Part shown: positions 44,896-53,613 of the stretch, in pieces | Layout: every line of letters begins with the position of its first letter | Numbering within the stretch: position 1 is the first letter of the stretch | Origin: UBA1231 sp045652765 | Lineage (GTDB): Bacteria; Bacillota_I; Bacilli_A; ML615J-28; CAG-313 | DNA: 64,000 nt | Direction: 5' to 3' | Assembly (NCBI GenBank): GCA_045652765.1 | Contig: JAZOLG010000020.1 | Span: 62,001 to 126,000, forward strand | Position numbers and translations under genes: made by a program | The notes under the pieces: generated by a model | Seen by the model: only the letters and a program-made list of their open reading frames with translations | Databases searched by the model: none | What the model was told of the DNA's origin: nothing

Positions 44896-46470
44896 ATGAG
44901 TGATATAATGATTGACATTAATAAATTGACTTTAAAAGAAAAAATTGGACAAATGATAGGACTAGCATTTAGCGGTACAAGTTATAGTGAAGAACTTAGA
45001 ATGCAAGTAGAAGAAATTGGTGCAGGTCTTATTATTTACTTTAAAGATAATTGCAATAATCCAAAACAAATATTTGATCTAAACAAAACAATTTATAAGA
45101 ATAGTAAAATTCCACCATTTATTGCATTAGACCAAGAAGGTGGCATGGTCGCGCGTGTTACTGAAGGTGTCGTTCAGTCTCCTGGCGCAATGGCAATTAG
45201 TGCTTGTCAAAATCCTAAGTATGCTTATAATTTAGCATATAATATGGGTAAAGATTTAAGAAAGTTAGGTTTTAACTTTAATTTTGCACCTGTTGGTGAT
45301 ATAAATAACAATGCATTAAATCCAGTTATAAATGTTAGAAGTTATTCAGAAAATCCAGAAGTAGTTTGCGAATATGTAAAAGAAGCTGTTCTTGGTTATC
45401 AAGATGCAGGTCTCATGACTTCAATTAAACATTTTCCAGGACATGGTGATACCGCTGTAGATTCGCATTTAGGTTTACCAAAAGTTGATTTTGATAAAGA
45501 ACGCCTATATAATATGGAACTTAAACCATTTATTATGGCTAAAGAAGAAAACTTACCAGGTATTATGGCATCACATGTCATGTTTACTAAGTTTGACTCT
45601 GAATTTCCAACAACTTTGTCTAAGAAAATTATTAATGGTTTATTAAGAGATGAAATCGGTTATAATGGACTTGTTGTTACAGATTCATTAACAATGAAAG
45701 CTGTTTTTAATAATTATAGTTTAGAAGAAATCGTATATAACTCAATGAATTCTGGTTGTGACATTTTATTGTTATGTGGAGCACGTGATATTAAAATGCA
45801 AAAAGAATTTGCGGATATCGCACTTCGTTTAGCAGAATGTGGCAAAATACCAATGGAAACAATCGATGCTGCTGTTACAAGAATTCTTATATATAAGGAA
45901 ATGTTTACAGCAGGTCAAATGAATGACTGTTTTGAAGATGTAAAAGACGAAATTAACAACATTAAAGAAGTAGAATTTTCACAAAAAGTTAGTGAAGAAA
46001 GTATAACAGAAATTATAAATAGTAATCATTTATATCCTGTTTGTAAGGATGAAAAAATTCTTGTTGTTTTCCCATTAATTAAAGTTGTCACTTTAGTTGA
46101 AGATGAAAACAATAACTTGATGTCACTTTGTGATTTTATGGATATTCCAACTGATCGATTATATATGTCAATCGATCCAACAGAAGATGAACAAAACAAA
46201 CTTTTAGAAATTGTAGATAATTATGATAAGATAATTTATTGCAGTTATAATGCATGTTTCAATGAGACACAAAGTGAATTAATAAATAAAATTGATCAAA
46301 ATAAATTAATTGTTTGTGCAATTAGAACTCCATATGATTTAAGAGTTTTACCAAATGTACAAGCATATTTATGTAGCTATGAAGCAACACCACTTAGTCT
46401 TGCTTCTTTAGCAAAGGTATTAACTGGAAAGATTAAACCAAGAGGTATTCTTCCGGTAACTATTAAATAG
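44896..46470 (+). CDS. nagZ: Beta-N-acetylglucosaminidase NagZ (GH3)
   Basis: The 524-residue GH3 enzyme has ALDQEGGMVARV, the NagZ catalytic loop KHFPGHGDTAVDSHLGLP (about 178-195; Asp/His dyad) and the nucleophile region VVTDSLTM. A C-terminal domain (about 360-524) makes it longer than the one-domain NagZ of Gram-negatives and like the two-domain NagZ of Bacillus. There is no signal peptide, so it is cytoplasmic here, unlike secreted Bacillus NagZ. It removes GlcNAc from muropeptide or chitooligosaccharide ends. The start is uncertain: ATG 44896 lacks a good site, and ATG 44908 has GAGTGA upstream. Confidence 0.88.
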   Translation: MSDIMIDINKLTLKEKIGQMIGLAFSGTSYSEELRMQVEEIGAGLIIYFKDNCNNPKQIFDLNKTIYKNSKIPPFIALDQEGGMVARVTEGVVQSPGAMAISACQNPKYAYNLAYNMGKDLRKLGFNFNFAPVGDINNNALNPVINVRSYSENPEVVCEYVKEAVLGYQDAGLMTSIKHFPGHGDTAVDSHLGLPKVDFDKERLYNMELKPFIMAKEENLPGIMASHVMFTKFDSEFPTTLSKKIINGLLRDEIGYNGLVVTDSLTMKAVFNNYSLEEIVYNSMNSGCDILLLCGARDIKMQKEFADIALRLAECGKIPMETIDAAVTRILIYKEMFTAGQMNDCFEDVKDEINNIKEVEFSQKVSEESITEIINSNHLYPVCKDEKILVVFPLIKVVTLVEDENNNLMSLCDFMDIPTDRLYMSIDPTEDEQNKLLEIVDNYDKIIYCSYNACFNETQSELINKIDQNKLIVCAIRTPYDLRVLPNVQAYLCSYEATPLSLASLAKVLTGKIKPRGILPVTIK

Positions 46471-46480
46471 GAGGGAAAAT

Positions 46481-47206
46481 ATGAAAGTAATAGTTGTAAA
46501 AAACTACGATGAAATGAGTAAAAAAGCAGCTGAGATTTTTATTGAACAATTAAAAAATAAACCAAATTCAATCTTAGGGCTTGCTACTGGAGGTAGCCCA
46601 GTAGGTACTTACAAAGAACTAATTAAAGCATATAATGATGGTCAAATTTCATTTAAAGATGTTCAAACTTACAACTTAGATGAATACTGTGGAATTGATA
46701 TTAACCATCCACAAAGCTATTATTATTTCATGCATGATAATCTATTTAACCATGTAGATATCAAAGAAGAAAATGTACATATTCCAAGTGCAAGAGGGGA
46801 AAATATTGCTAAGCAATGTGATGATTATAACAAAGCATTACATAGCGTTGAAATTGATATTCAACTACTTGGTATTGGTTCAAATGGTCATATTGCATTC
46901 AATGAACCAGGAACATCATTTGAACAAGAAACATTCATTGTTGAGTTAACTGATAAAACTAGACAAGATAATAAACGTTTCTTCAATAGTATCGATGAAG
47001 TTCCAACACATGCTATGACAATGGGTATTAAAAACATTATGCAAGCTAAATCAATCGTTATGTTAATTAGTGGCGCAAGCAAAAAAGAAACTGTTGAAAA
47101 ACTTTTAAAAGGTCCAATTACAGAAAGTTTCCCAGCTAGTATCTTACATAATCACCAAGATGTAACAGTAATTATTGATGAAGATGCTTATCAAAATATG
47201 AAATAA
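46481..47206 (+). CDS. nagB: Glucosamine-6-phosphate deaminase
   Basis: The 241-residue product is NagB: LGLATGGSPVGTYKELI near the start, the active-site block YNLDEYCGID and the GSNGHIAFNEPGTSF loop. It converts glucosamine-6-phosphate to fructose-6-phosphate and ammonia, joining amino-sugar breakdown to glycolysis. The length equals that of B. subtilis NagB. A GGAGG site precedes the ATG. It is the last gene of unit C. Its usual partner NagA (GlcNAc-6-phosphate deacetylase) is not in the window. Confidence 0.95.
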   Translation: MKVIVVKNYDEMSKKAAEIFIEQLKNKPNSILGLATGGSPVGTYKELIKAYNDGQISFKDVQTYNLDEYCGIDINHPQSYYYFMHDNLFNHVDIKEENVHIPSARGENIAKQCDDYNKALHSVEIDIQLLGIGSNGHIAFNEPGTSFEQETFIVELTDKTRQDNKRFFNSIDEVPTHAMTMGIKNIMQAKSIVMLISGASKKETVEKLLKGPITESFPASILHNHQDVTVIIDEDAYQNMK

Positions 47207-47217
47207 TTACAATTTTT

Positions 47218-47263
47218 AAGGGTCTTTAGGCATTAATTTGTATGCCAAAAAAGACCCTTTTTA
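47218..47263 (+). terminator. Intrinsic terminator of unit C
   Basis: A long stem (47218-47227 with 47250-47259; AAGGGTCTTT arm), extended inside by GGCAT/ATGCC, is followed by T run. Confidence 0.92.
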
Positions 47264-47316
47264 TTTACTTTTTAATGCCTTATAAACTAATTATTGGAAA
47301 TGTATGTAAAAAAAGA

Positions 47317-47330
47317 TAAAAACGCTTGCA
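47317..47330. promoter_or_regulatory. Cre-like operator 1 of unit D
   Basis: TAAAAACGCTTGCA matches the cre consensus at all but two positions and overlaps the -35 box (47326-47331). Its centre is 43 bp from that of operator 2, about four helical turns. Confidence 0.6.
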
Positions 47331-47354
47331 AAAAAAAGAGTACAATGTTATAAT
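47326..47354 (+). promoter_or_regulatory. Promoter of unit D
   Basis: TTGCAA (47326-47331), a 17-bp spacer and TATAAT (47349-47354) with an extended TG at 47346-47347. Confidence 0.85.
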
Positions 47355-47359
47355 ATAAT

Positions 47360-47373
47360 CGCAAACGCTTTCA
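47360..47373. promoter_or_regulatory. Cre-like operator 2 of unit D
   Basis: CGCAAACGCTTTCA fits the cre consensus except at two positions near the 5' end and spans the expected transcription start, a position where CcpA or a LacI-type repressor would block transcription. Confidence 0.65.
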
Positions 47374-47400
47374 AAAATAATATATAGGAGGAAAAAATAT

Positions 47401-50400
47401 ATGAAAAAAGTTTTTGCTTGCTTAAGTGCTTTAACACTTATGTTAGTAGCGTTTGGTGTTGCAATGAAACCTGCTACTGTTTCAGCTGCTGGTGTTGCTG
47501 ATGGTAAATTCATTGTTGACCCAACTCTTGAAGAGGGAGATATCCCAATGTATATAATGAATAGTATTTATACTACATTCCCTACTCTTTATGATAATGA
47601 TGCTCAAGCTGACCCAGATCATTCAACTGGTCGTTTGTTCTACTGGAATGAAGTTAAATTAATTATTCCTCAATTTAGTGCTGAAGGTCCTACTGGACAA
47701 AGATATACTGTATACTCACAAGGTGCTTATGATGAAACATTAGAATCTGCTGCAGGTACTAAAATTTATCTTTGGACATTAGATGAAAACGGTAACCCTG
47801 TTACTTCTACAAAAACTCGTAGTGGAAACCCTGACTACACAAGTTTATATGGTCCACAATTTGGTGACGTATCACTTTCTGGTATCCGTTACAATGTAAC
47901 TGGTCAAGAAGTAATTATCAACGACCTTCATAATGAAAAAGGTATTACTAATGGTGACGGTGGTACTGACCCATTCTTCATTATTTTCAATGGTGAAGGT
48001 AAAGCTGTTCGTGGTCATAACCATGGTAACTATGTTGATGCTGCAAATATTGAAGCTTATGGATACACTCCATTATTAGGTTATAAAGATGGTCAAATCG
48101 TTGTAATCGAAGACGTAGCTGGTGCTGCTGATGTTAATGGTAACTCTGCTGCTGAAGCTGATTTAGACGTTAAGAAAGTTACAGTTGATGATTTAGACAA
48201 TCCATTATTAGACCCTGTTACTGGTGAACAATTAACAGACGATGAAGGAAATCCTCTTTACAATCAAAAAGAAGAAGATGATCCAACTGGTGCTAAACAA
48301 ATTTTAACTGGTAAACGTTATATTTGGCAATGGTATTCTGAAGAAGAATTTGCTAACGTTAAAGTTAACACTGTTCCTTACATGGCTGAAGGTTGGTTAG
48401 CTGATCGTTGGGATTATGCATACCCAGATCAAAATGGTGGTTATGTATGTATCGCTATTACTTCATCTTTAGGTAACAATGCTAAAATCTCTGCTGAAGA
48501 ATCAGCAATCCACAATGCATCTGTAGACGCATTAGTAGCTGCTGGTGAAGAAGCTCCTGCTAAGATTGAAGAAACTGAAACTCCAAATGAAGATGGTACT
48601 GTAACAGTTACTTATGCTGCTTACCGTCGTCCTATCGTTATCAGTGTTGTAATCCCTGTTGATGGTATTATGTATCGTTTCGGTTACTTAGATTACACTG
48701 GTAAACCAGCTGTTCCTCTATACATGGAAAAATTCAACCCATTATGGGAACAAGCTATGTTATATGGTCGTAACCCTGAATATCAAGCTTACGCTCGTAC
48801 ATATAACTTCTCTGGTCAAGGTTTAGTTGAAACTAATGCTGTTGTTAATGGTGAATCATTTATCGTTAGAAACGAAAATGGTAAATTAGTTGTTGAAGTT
48901 AAAGCTGGTGCTACTATCGATGTATCTGAATTAATCGAAATTTCTGGTATGTTAGGTGGTTACGCAACTGCTGGTAAACCTGCTAAAGAAGCTGGTTCTA
49001 ACGTTGCTGCTGTTTTAACTTATAAAAATGCTGACGTTTCTGAATTAAGTTACGTTTTAGACATTGATGGACAACACATCATGTGGGCTGAAAAGTTCAA
49101 ATATGAAAGTGCTGCTCAAGCTGCTGCTGAATTCAAAGTTGCTATGGAAGCTGCATTCGGTGGTGCATTCTCTAACTGGTCTGGTAATGCTAACATCTTC
49201 AAACTATTCACAGAATCTGATGAATGGGATTGGGTATTAGATTATTGGACAGCTGTAAATGCTAATGAATATGAAGGCAAGAAAAATGCTGATATGTTCC
49301 AAGCATTAAAGAATGGCGATACATCTATCGATCCATACTTTATCGCTGTTGAAGCTAACTCATTTGCTAAATTAACTGAATCTTCAGTTTATGCAAGTTC
49401 ATTAAAATCTGCTAACTATGGTAACGCTGATGTTCAAGAAGCTATCTGGGACTTCATGCCTGCACCAGATCCATACAAATTTGAATCATTCGATTTATTC
49501 GTTGAAGAATTTATTAAAGATTATGGAACATGGGCTGCTGAATTCTGTGCTGCTAATGGTAAAACATTCGTTACATTAGTTGACGGTGTTCCTACATTCT
49601 CTGGTGATGGTAAACCTATCAACAAAACTACATGGTCAGGTGCTATGGAAAACGTTGTAGGTAATGCTAACTGGAAATACACTACATTCTTCGAAGATGA
49701 AAGATTCGCTGAAAAATGGGGTTGGTTCATTGATTTCTTCAATGAACAAATCACTTCTACTCCAAAAGCTGACGGTACTGCATATGCTTACACAATCGAT
49801 AATAAATATGCATGGCGTCAAGCTTTACAAGCTTACTTCACAGCTGAATATTGGGGTTCATGGCCATATTCTCCAGACTTCTCTGGTAGATCAGAAACTC
49901 CTTACTGGGTTGGTATTAATGAAGTATGTCCAACTTGGGCTGAAGCTCAATTCGTTTTAGGTGAAGCTTACGATGTTCATGACAGAATTCCTCTAGCTCT
50001 TGAAGTTACTAACAAAGCTACTGGATTTGTTGATACATTAGCTATGGAATTTGTAATCGTTGAAGATTACACTCCATTATTAAAAGTTGACACTGCTGCT
50101 TTAGAAGCAATGCAAAGTGAAATCTATGGTGGTGCTACATCAATCGATTTATCAAAAGCTCTTCTTGCTTATGATGGATACTATGATGCAAGATTAGATA
50201 ACGTTTATGGTCATAACATTTCTAGACACATTGAATGGGATTTACCAGAAGGATTTGATCCTGCTCAATTAACAGCTGGTCAATGGGTTATCAAAGCTCG
50301 TATCGAATCTCAAGTAAATGGTGCTAACAAATCTGCTGAAGCTCAATTCACAGTTTATGTACCAGATAATACAGCTCCTGTATTTAAAACTTTAAATAAC

Positions 50401-50829
50401 GGTGTTATTTATGTACCTGTTGGTACTCCTATCACAGCTGAAATGGTATTACAATTTGCTTATGACAACGTTGATGGTGATTACTTAAATAACTGTCAAG
50501 TATACCATAACTGGTTCTCAGTTAAAACTGATTATGATCCATTAATGGCTGCTGTATATGATGAATATGACGCTGAAATTACTGTTGCTGACTCTAACGG
50601 TATGAAATCAACTGAAAAAGTTACAATTATCGTAACTGGTACTTATGTTGATTTAGAAGGTATTGAATTCCCTGAATTCCCTACTCCAGAACAACCTGGT
50701 CAAAATAATGGAACTGATGGTGGTGAAAACAACGGTGGTGAACAAGCTGGTTGTGTAAGCTTTGCTTATGTTTCAAGCTTCATTGCTGCTGCTGGTTTAG
50801 CATTATTAGTTTTCAAAAAAAGACACTAA
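47401..50829 (+). CDS. Large anchored surface protein of unknown function, probably highly expressed
   Basis: I do not recognise this 1142-residue protein. A signal peptide (about 1-29, ending VSA) is followed by beta-rich sequence with many aromatic and acidic residues. A helical or mixed centre (about 560-860; repeated blocks such as WDWVLDYWTAVN and WGWFIDFFNEQ) precedes two Ig-like stretches (about 895-985 and 985-1085; the second with APVFKTLNNG and AYDNVDGDYLNN, DUF5011-like). A Gly/Asn linker leads to GCVSF (Cys1118), a hydrophobic helix and KKRH. Codons are strongly biased (GCT, GGT, CGT, AAC, TTC), unlike most neighbours, and the AGGAGG site is strong, so abundant expression is likely. 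A glycan-capturing surface protein or S-layer-like role is a guess. Confidence 0.7.
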   Translation: MKKVFACLSALTLMLVAFGVAMKPATVSAAGVADGKFIVDPTLEEGDIPMYIMNSIYTTFPTLYDNDAQADPDHSTGRLFYWNEVKLIIPQFSAEGPTGQRYTVYSQGAYDETLESAAGTKIYLWTLDENGNPVTSTKTRSGNPDYTSLYGPQFGDVSLSGIRYNVTGQEVIINDLHNEKGITNGDGGTDPFFIIFNGEGKAVRGHNHGNYVDAANIEAYGYTPLLGYKDGQIVVIEDVAGAADVNGNSAAEADLDVKKVTVDDLDNPLLDPVTGEQLTDDEGNPLYNQKEEDDPTGAKQILTGKRYIWQWYSEEEFANVKVNTVPYMAEGWLADRWDYAYPDQNGGYVCIAITSSLGNNAKISAEESAIHNASVDALVAAGEEAPAKIEETETPNEDGTVTVTYAAYRRPIVISVVIPVDGIMYRFGYLDYTGKPAVPLYMEKFNPLWEQAMLYGRNPEYQAYARTYNFSGQGLVETNAVVNGESFIVRNENGKLVVEVKAGATIDVSELIEISGMLGGYATAGKPAKEAGSNVAAVLTYKNADVSELSYVLDIDGQHIMWAEKFKYESAAQAAAEFKVAMEAAFGGAFSNWSGNANIFKLFTESDEWDWVLDYWTAVNANEYEGKKNADMFQALKNGDTSIDPYFIAVEANSFAKLTESSVYASSLKSANYGNADVQEAIWDFMPAPDPYKFESFDLFVEEFIKDYGTWAAEFCAANGKTFVTLVDGVPTFSGDGKPINKTTWSGAMENVVGNANWKYTTFFEDERFAEKWGWFIDFFNEQITSTPKADGTAYAYTIDNKYAWRQALQAYFTAEYWGSWPYSPDFSGRSETPYWVGINEVCPTWAEAQFVLGEAYDVHDRIPLALEVTNKATGFVDTLAMEFVIVEDYTPLLKVDTAALEAMQSEIYGGATSIDLSKALLAYDGYYDARLDNVYGHNISRHIEWDLPEGFDPAQLTAGQWVIKARIESQVNGANKSAEAQFTVYVPDNTAPVFKTLNNGVIYVPVGTPITAEMVLQFAYDNVDGDYLNNCQVYHNWFSVKTDYDPLMAAVYDEYDAEITVADSNGMKSTEKVTIIVTGTYVDLEGIEFPEFPTPEQPGQNNGTDGGENNGGEQAGCVSFAYVSSFIAAAGLALLVFKKRH
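50755..50826 (+). other. C-terminal sorting-like tail 5 (Cys1118)
   Basis: GCVSFAYVSSFIA, a hydrophobic helix and KKRH. Cys is 25 residues from the end, but the PMG and Pro of the other tails are missing. Confidence 0.5.
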
Positions 50830-50839
50830 TTAGTAGTTA

Positions 50840-50865
50840 AATAAGGGGGGCTTGCCTCCCTTATT
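50840..50865 (+). promoter_or_regulatory. GC-rich hairpin without T run between surface protein and GNAT genes
   Basis: An 11-bp stem (50840-50850 with 50855-50865, one G-T pair, CTTG loop) is followed by no T tract. It is more likely an mRNA stabiliser or partial terminator that lets unit D continue at a lower level. Confidence 0.65.
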
Positions 50866-50878
50866 GCAAGTATAATAT

Positions 50879-51862
50879 ATGACTAATAGTATCTACTACA
50901 AAACATTTAAAGATTATTCGAAAGAAAAATCTTTAATGTTATACAAATTATGGAATGATGAACTTGGTTTTATTTTTCCAATTAATGAAGAACTAATGCA
51001 AAGAAATACTTACGATACTAAAGGATTTCTTGAAGAATATTCATATGTTGCCATTGTTGATGATGAACCTGTTGGATTTGTTGTTAATAAAATATGGGCA
51101 AATGAGTATCAAATTGAAGCTTATTTAAATACTGGTTGGATAAGTTTAATATATGTAAAAAAAGATTTTCGAAACCAAGGAATTGGTTCTGAACTTCTTA
51201 ACAAAAGTTTAAGTGCTTTTAAATACTTTGATTGTAACAAAGTTTTCCTTGGCAAAGATTATCAAAACTTCTTTCCAGGGCTACCAGTAGATCTAAAAGC
51301 ACATGTTAAGTGGTTTACTAAACGAGGATTTAGTGGACTATATGACACTAATGATTTAGTAAACTACAATCTTAATTCCAAATACGAATTAAGAAATTAT
51401 TTAGATAATCTAAATTATACAATTCGTTTAGGAAGTGAATTTGATTTACCGAAAATTGATGCATTTTTTCAAAAAAATTTTCCTGGCCGTTGGCATAAGG
51501 AATATTTAGATTATGTATCAAATGGAGGTAATGGATCTGAATATTTAATATGTTTGGATTCACAAAACAATGTTTGTGGTTTTTGTAAAATACAAACATT
51601 TGACACACCAATTAATCTAATTGGATATAGTCTAACATGGCGTAATCGCTTTGATAGAATAGGAGGAGTAGGACCTCTTGGAGTTGATAGAGATTATCGA
51701 CACAAAAATATTGCGTATAATTTGCTTGTTAGTGCTATCAATGAGCTAATTGATCAAAATTGTCAGAAAGCAATAATTGATTGGACTAATTTAATGGAGC
51801 TTTATCGCAAATTCGGATTTGAAATCTGGAAATCCTACACTTATTTACAACTCAATTTATAA
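50879..51862 (+). CDS. Two-domain GNAT acetyltransferase
   Basis: The 327-residue product has two GNAT domains: WISLIYVKKDFRNQGIGSELL (about 94-114) in the first and VGPLGVDRDYRHKNIAYNLL (about 262-281) in the second. The second loop deviates from the acetyl-CoA consensus (HKNIA for the usual QGxGxG/A), so it may be degenerate. It is a diverged relative of the 15578 product in length and order. The ATG has no clear ribosome site and lies right after a hairpin, so expression is probably low compared with the surface protein upstream. The context suggests amino-sugar acetylation. Confidence 0.68.
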   Translation: MTNSIYYKTFKDYSKEKSLMLYKLWNDELGFIFPINEELMQRNTYDTKGFLEEYSYVAIVDDEPVGFVVNKIWANEYQIEAYLNTGWISLIYVKKDFRNQGIGSELLNKSLSAFKYFDCNKVFLGKDYQNFFPGLPVDLKAHVKWFTKRGFSGLYDTNDLVNYNLNSKYELRNYLDNLNYTIRLGSEFDLPKIDAFFQKNFPGRWHKEYLDYVSNGGNGSEYLICLDSQNNVCGFCKIQTFDTPINLIGYSLTWRNRFDRIGGVGPLGVDRDYRHKNIAYNLLVSAINELIDQNCQKAIIDWTNLMELYRKFGFEIWKSYTYLQLNL

Positions 51863-51879
51863 AAAGGAGAACACAAAAA

Positions 51880-53493
51880 ATGAAAAAATTTTGGCAATTA
51901 ATATTAGTTGTTATGTTCGCATTTGTTCTTGTAGGTTGCAAGGGCGGCGGTGATGAAACAGACCCTGAACCAACTCCAACTCCTACACCTACACCAGGAC
52001 CAGGAGTATCTGGCGATGATTTTGAACCATTCCCAGAAGGAATGTCTTGTGCTGAAATGCCAGAACTTGAAAGATGCGGATATATTGAAGGTTGGGCTTG
52101 GAATTACAACCGTTTAGGTTTTGATGGTAAAGGTATGGAAATTGTACTTTTAAGTGGTGCTTCTGAAGAAGTTGACCCATACAATGACAACTTTACTGGT
52201 GAAAGAAAAGCTGACAAACAAAAACAACTTATTCAAATCGAACAAGCTTATAACATTGACTTAGTTATTAAAAACTATCCAGACTCAGCTGCATGGGGTC
52301 CAAGCCGTGTTCAATGGTTAAATGACAATGCTGCTAGTGGAACATTATTACAACAAGGTCATATCTATACAATTTCTTCTGACTGGGTTCCAACATTAAA
52401 ACAAGGTAACTCAATCGCTGAACTTGAAAACACAGTTAAAAAAGCTGGTATTTTCACTGATTTAAATTATGAACAATCAAAAGAAAAGAATCAACAATAC
52501 TCAGTTGGTACTAAAGTTTATGGATATTCAGCTGGTGAAGCTCATGCTGACTACTTCTTATACTACAACCAACAATTAGTTAAAGACTATGGTCTAGAAG
52601 ATCCTGCAACACTTTGGAACCAAGGTCGTTGGGATTGGTCTGATTTCTATTCTTACATCACTGCTGCTCAAGCTGCTTTCGATGCTAAATCAGAAGAAAA
52701 GATTTATGCATTCGGTGGATTCATCAATGATATCGCACGTGGTATGTTAGCTGCTCGTGGTCACAAATTAATCGACAACGAATCTGGTACAGTATTATTT
52801 ACTAACCCTAATACAGTTCAACTTTACAACGATTTAAGAGAAATCCACGCTGCTGGTATGTGGGCTATCGATTCTTATTCAGCTGACGTTTCTCAAAGCT
52901 TCGTTAAAGGATTACAATTATTCGCTCATGGACAATTATGGTTCTTATCAAGTGAAATGAGATTTAAAGATCAAACTGGATTTAACATTGGTTTAGTTCC
53001 TTATCCAACTGCTGAAGGTGCTGCAAAAGCTAATGGTGAAGTTGTTCCTGGTTACTTAGTACCAATGGGTGCTGACTCTGGTTATGCATTCCCTAACGTA
53101 ACTAATGGTGAAAATGGTTTATCAACAGCTGTTCTTGTTAACATCGCTGATGACTTTACTCGTGGTTTAGTTCCTGAATTCGATTCAACTGAAATGGATG
53201 CACGTGACCAATACATTGCATTCTTAAGTAAGAGAATCAAAGGTGAAGAAGCTGTAGTTGAAGAAATCTTAGCTGCTGTTATGAGTGTTGAAGATAACGT
53301 TAAAGTTTACGGTTACACTGATTACATGGACATCGTTTCTAAATCAGTAGGTGGTGGTTCTGACTGGAACTTAGAAGGATTCGCTACTTGGGGTATGTCA
53401 CTTGTTACAAAACAAGATGTTAACCCATCTGCAACATTACAATCTAAGAAAGACATCTATCAAAAAGCATTAGATGAAATCTTAAATAGCTAA
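51880..53493 (+). CDS. ABC transporter solute-binding lipoprotein
   Basis: The 537-residue lipoprotein has a signal peptide ending LVGC (Cys20), a Pro-Thr linker (about 27-43) and a family-1 binding domain (WDWSDFYSYITAAQAAF, FAHGQLWFLSSEM, IGLVPYP). AAGGAG precedes the ATG. Codon choice is as biased as in the surface protein gene, which suggests abundance. Unit D has no permease, so it may serve one of the two permease pairs in unit C. Together with the giant binding protein this gives two receptors for two pairs. The ligand is unknown. Confidence 0.85.
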   Translation: MKKFWQLILVVMFAFVLVGCKGGGDETDPEPTPTPTPTPGPGVSGDDFEPFPEGMSCAEMPELERCGYIEGWAWNYNRLGFDGKGMEIVLLSGASEEVDPYNDNFTGERKADKQKQLIQIEQAYNIDLVIKNYPDSAAWGPSRVQWLNDNAASGTLLQQGHIYTISSDWVPTLKQGNSIAELENTVKKAGIFTDLNYEQSKEKNQQYSVGTKVYGYSAGEAHADYFLYYNQQLVKDYGLEDPATLWNQGRWDWSDFYSYITAAQAAFDAKSEEKIYAFGGFINDIARGMLAARGHKLIDNESGTVLFTNPNTVQLYNDLREIHAAGMWAIDSYSADVSQSFVKGLQLFAHGQLWFLSSEMRFKDQTGFNIGLVPYPTAEGAAKANGEVVPGYLVPMGADSGYAFPNVTNGENGLSTAVLVNIADDFTRGLVPEFDSTEMDARDQYIAFLSKRIKGEEAVVEEILAAVMSVEDNVKVYGYTDYMDIVSKSVGGGSDWNLEGFATWGMSLVTKQDVNPSATLQSKKDIYQKALDEILNS

Positions 53494-53510
53494 TTTGCTT
53501 TTTAAAAAGA

Positions 53511-53542
53511 AACACTATGTGAGAAATCACATAGTGTTTTTT
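53511..53542 (+). terminator. Intrinsic terminator of unit D
   Basis: A 12-bp perfect stem (53511-53522 with 53527-53538; AACACTATGTGA arm) with a GAAA loop and T run. Confidence 0.95.
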
Positions 53543-53566
53543 ATTTTAAATAAAATACCTAAATAC

Positions 53567-53595
53567 TTTAAAAATTCATAAAAATTTGGTAAAAT
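53567..53595 (+). promoter_or_regulatory. Promoter of unit E
   Basis: TTTAAA (53567-53572), a 17-bp spacer and TAAAAT (53590-53595) with an extended TGG. Confidence 0.6.
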
Positions 53596-53613
53596 ATATA
53601 ATGAGGTGATATT

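Noticed and set aside
17258..50829. LPXTG sortase signals in the anchored proteins
   Set aside because: None of the five tails has LPxTG or a close variant; the conserved residue is a single Cys.
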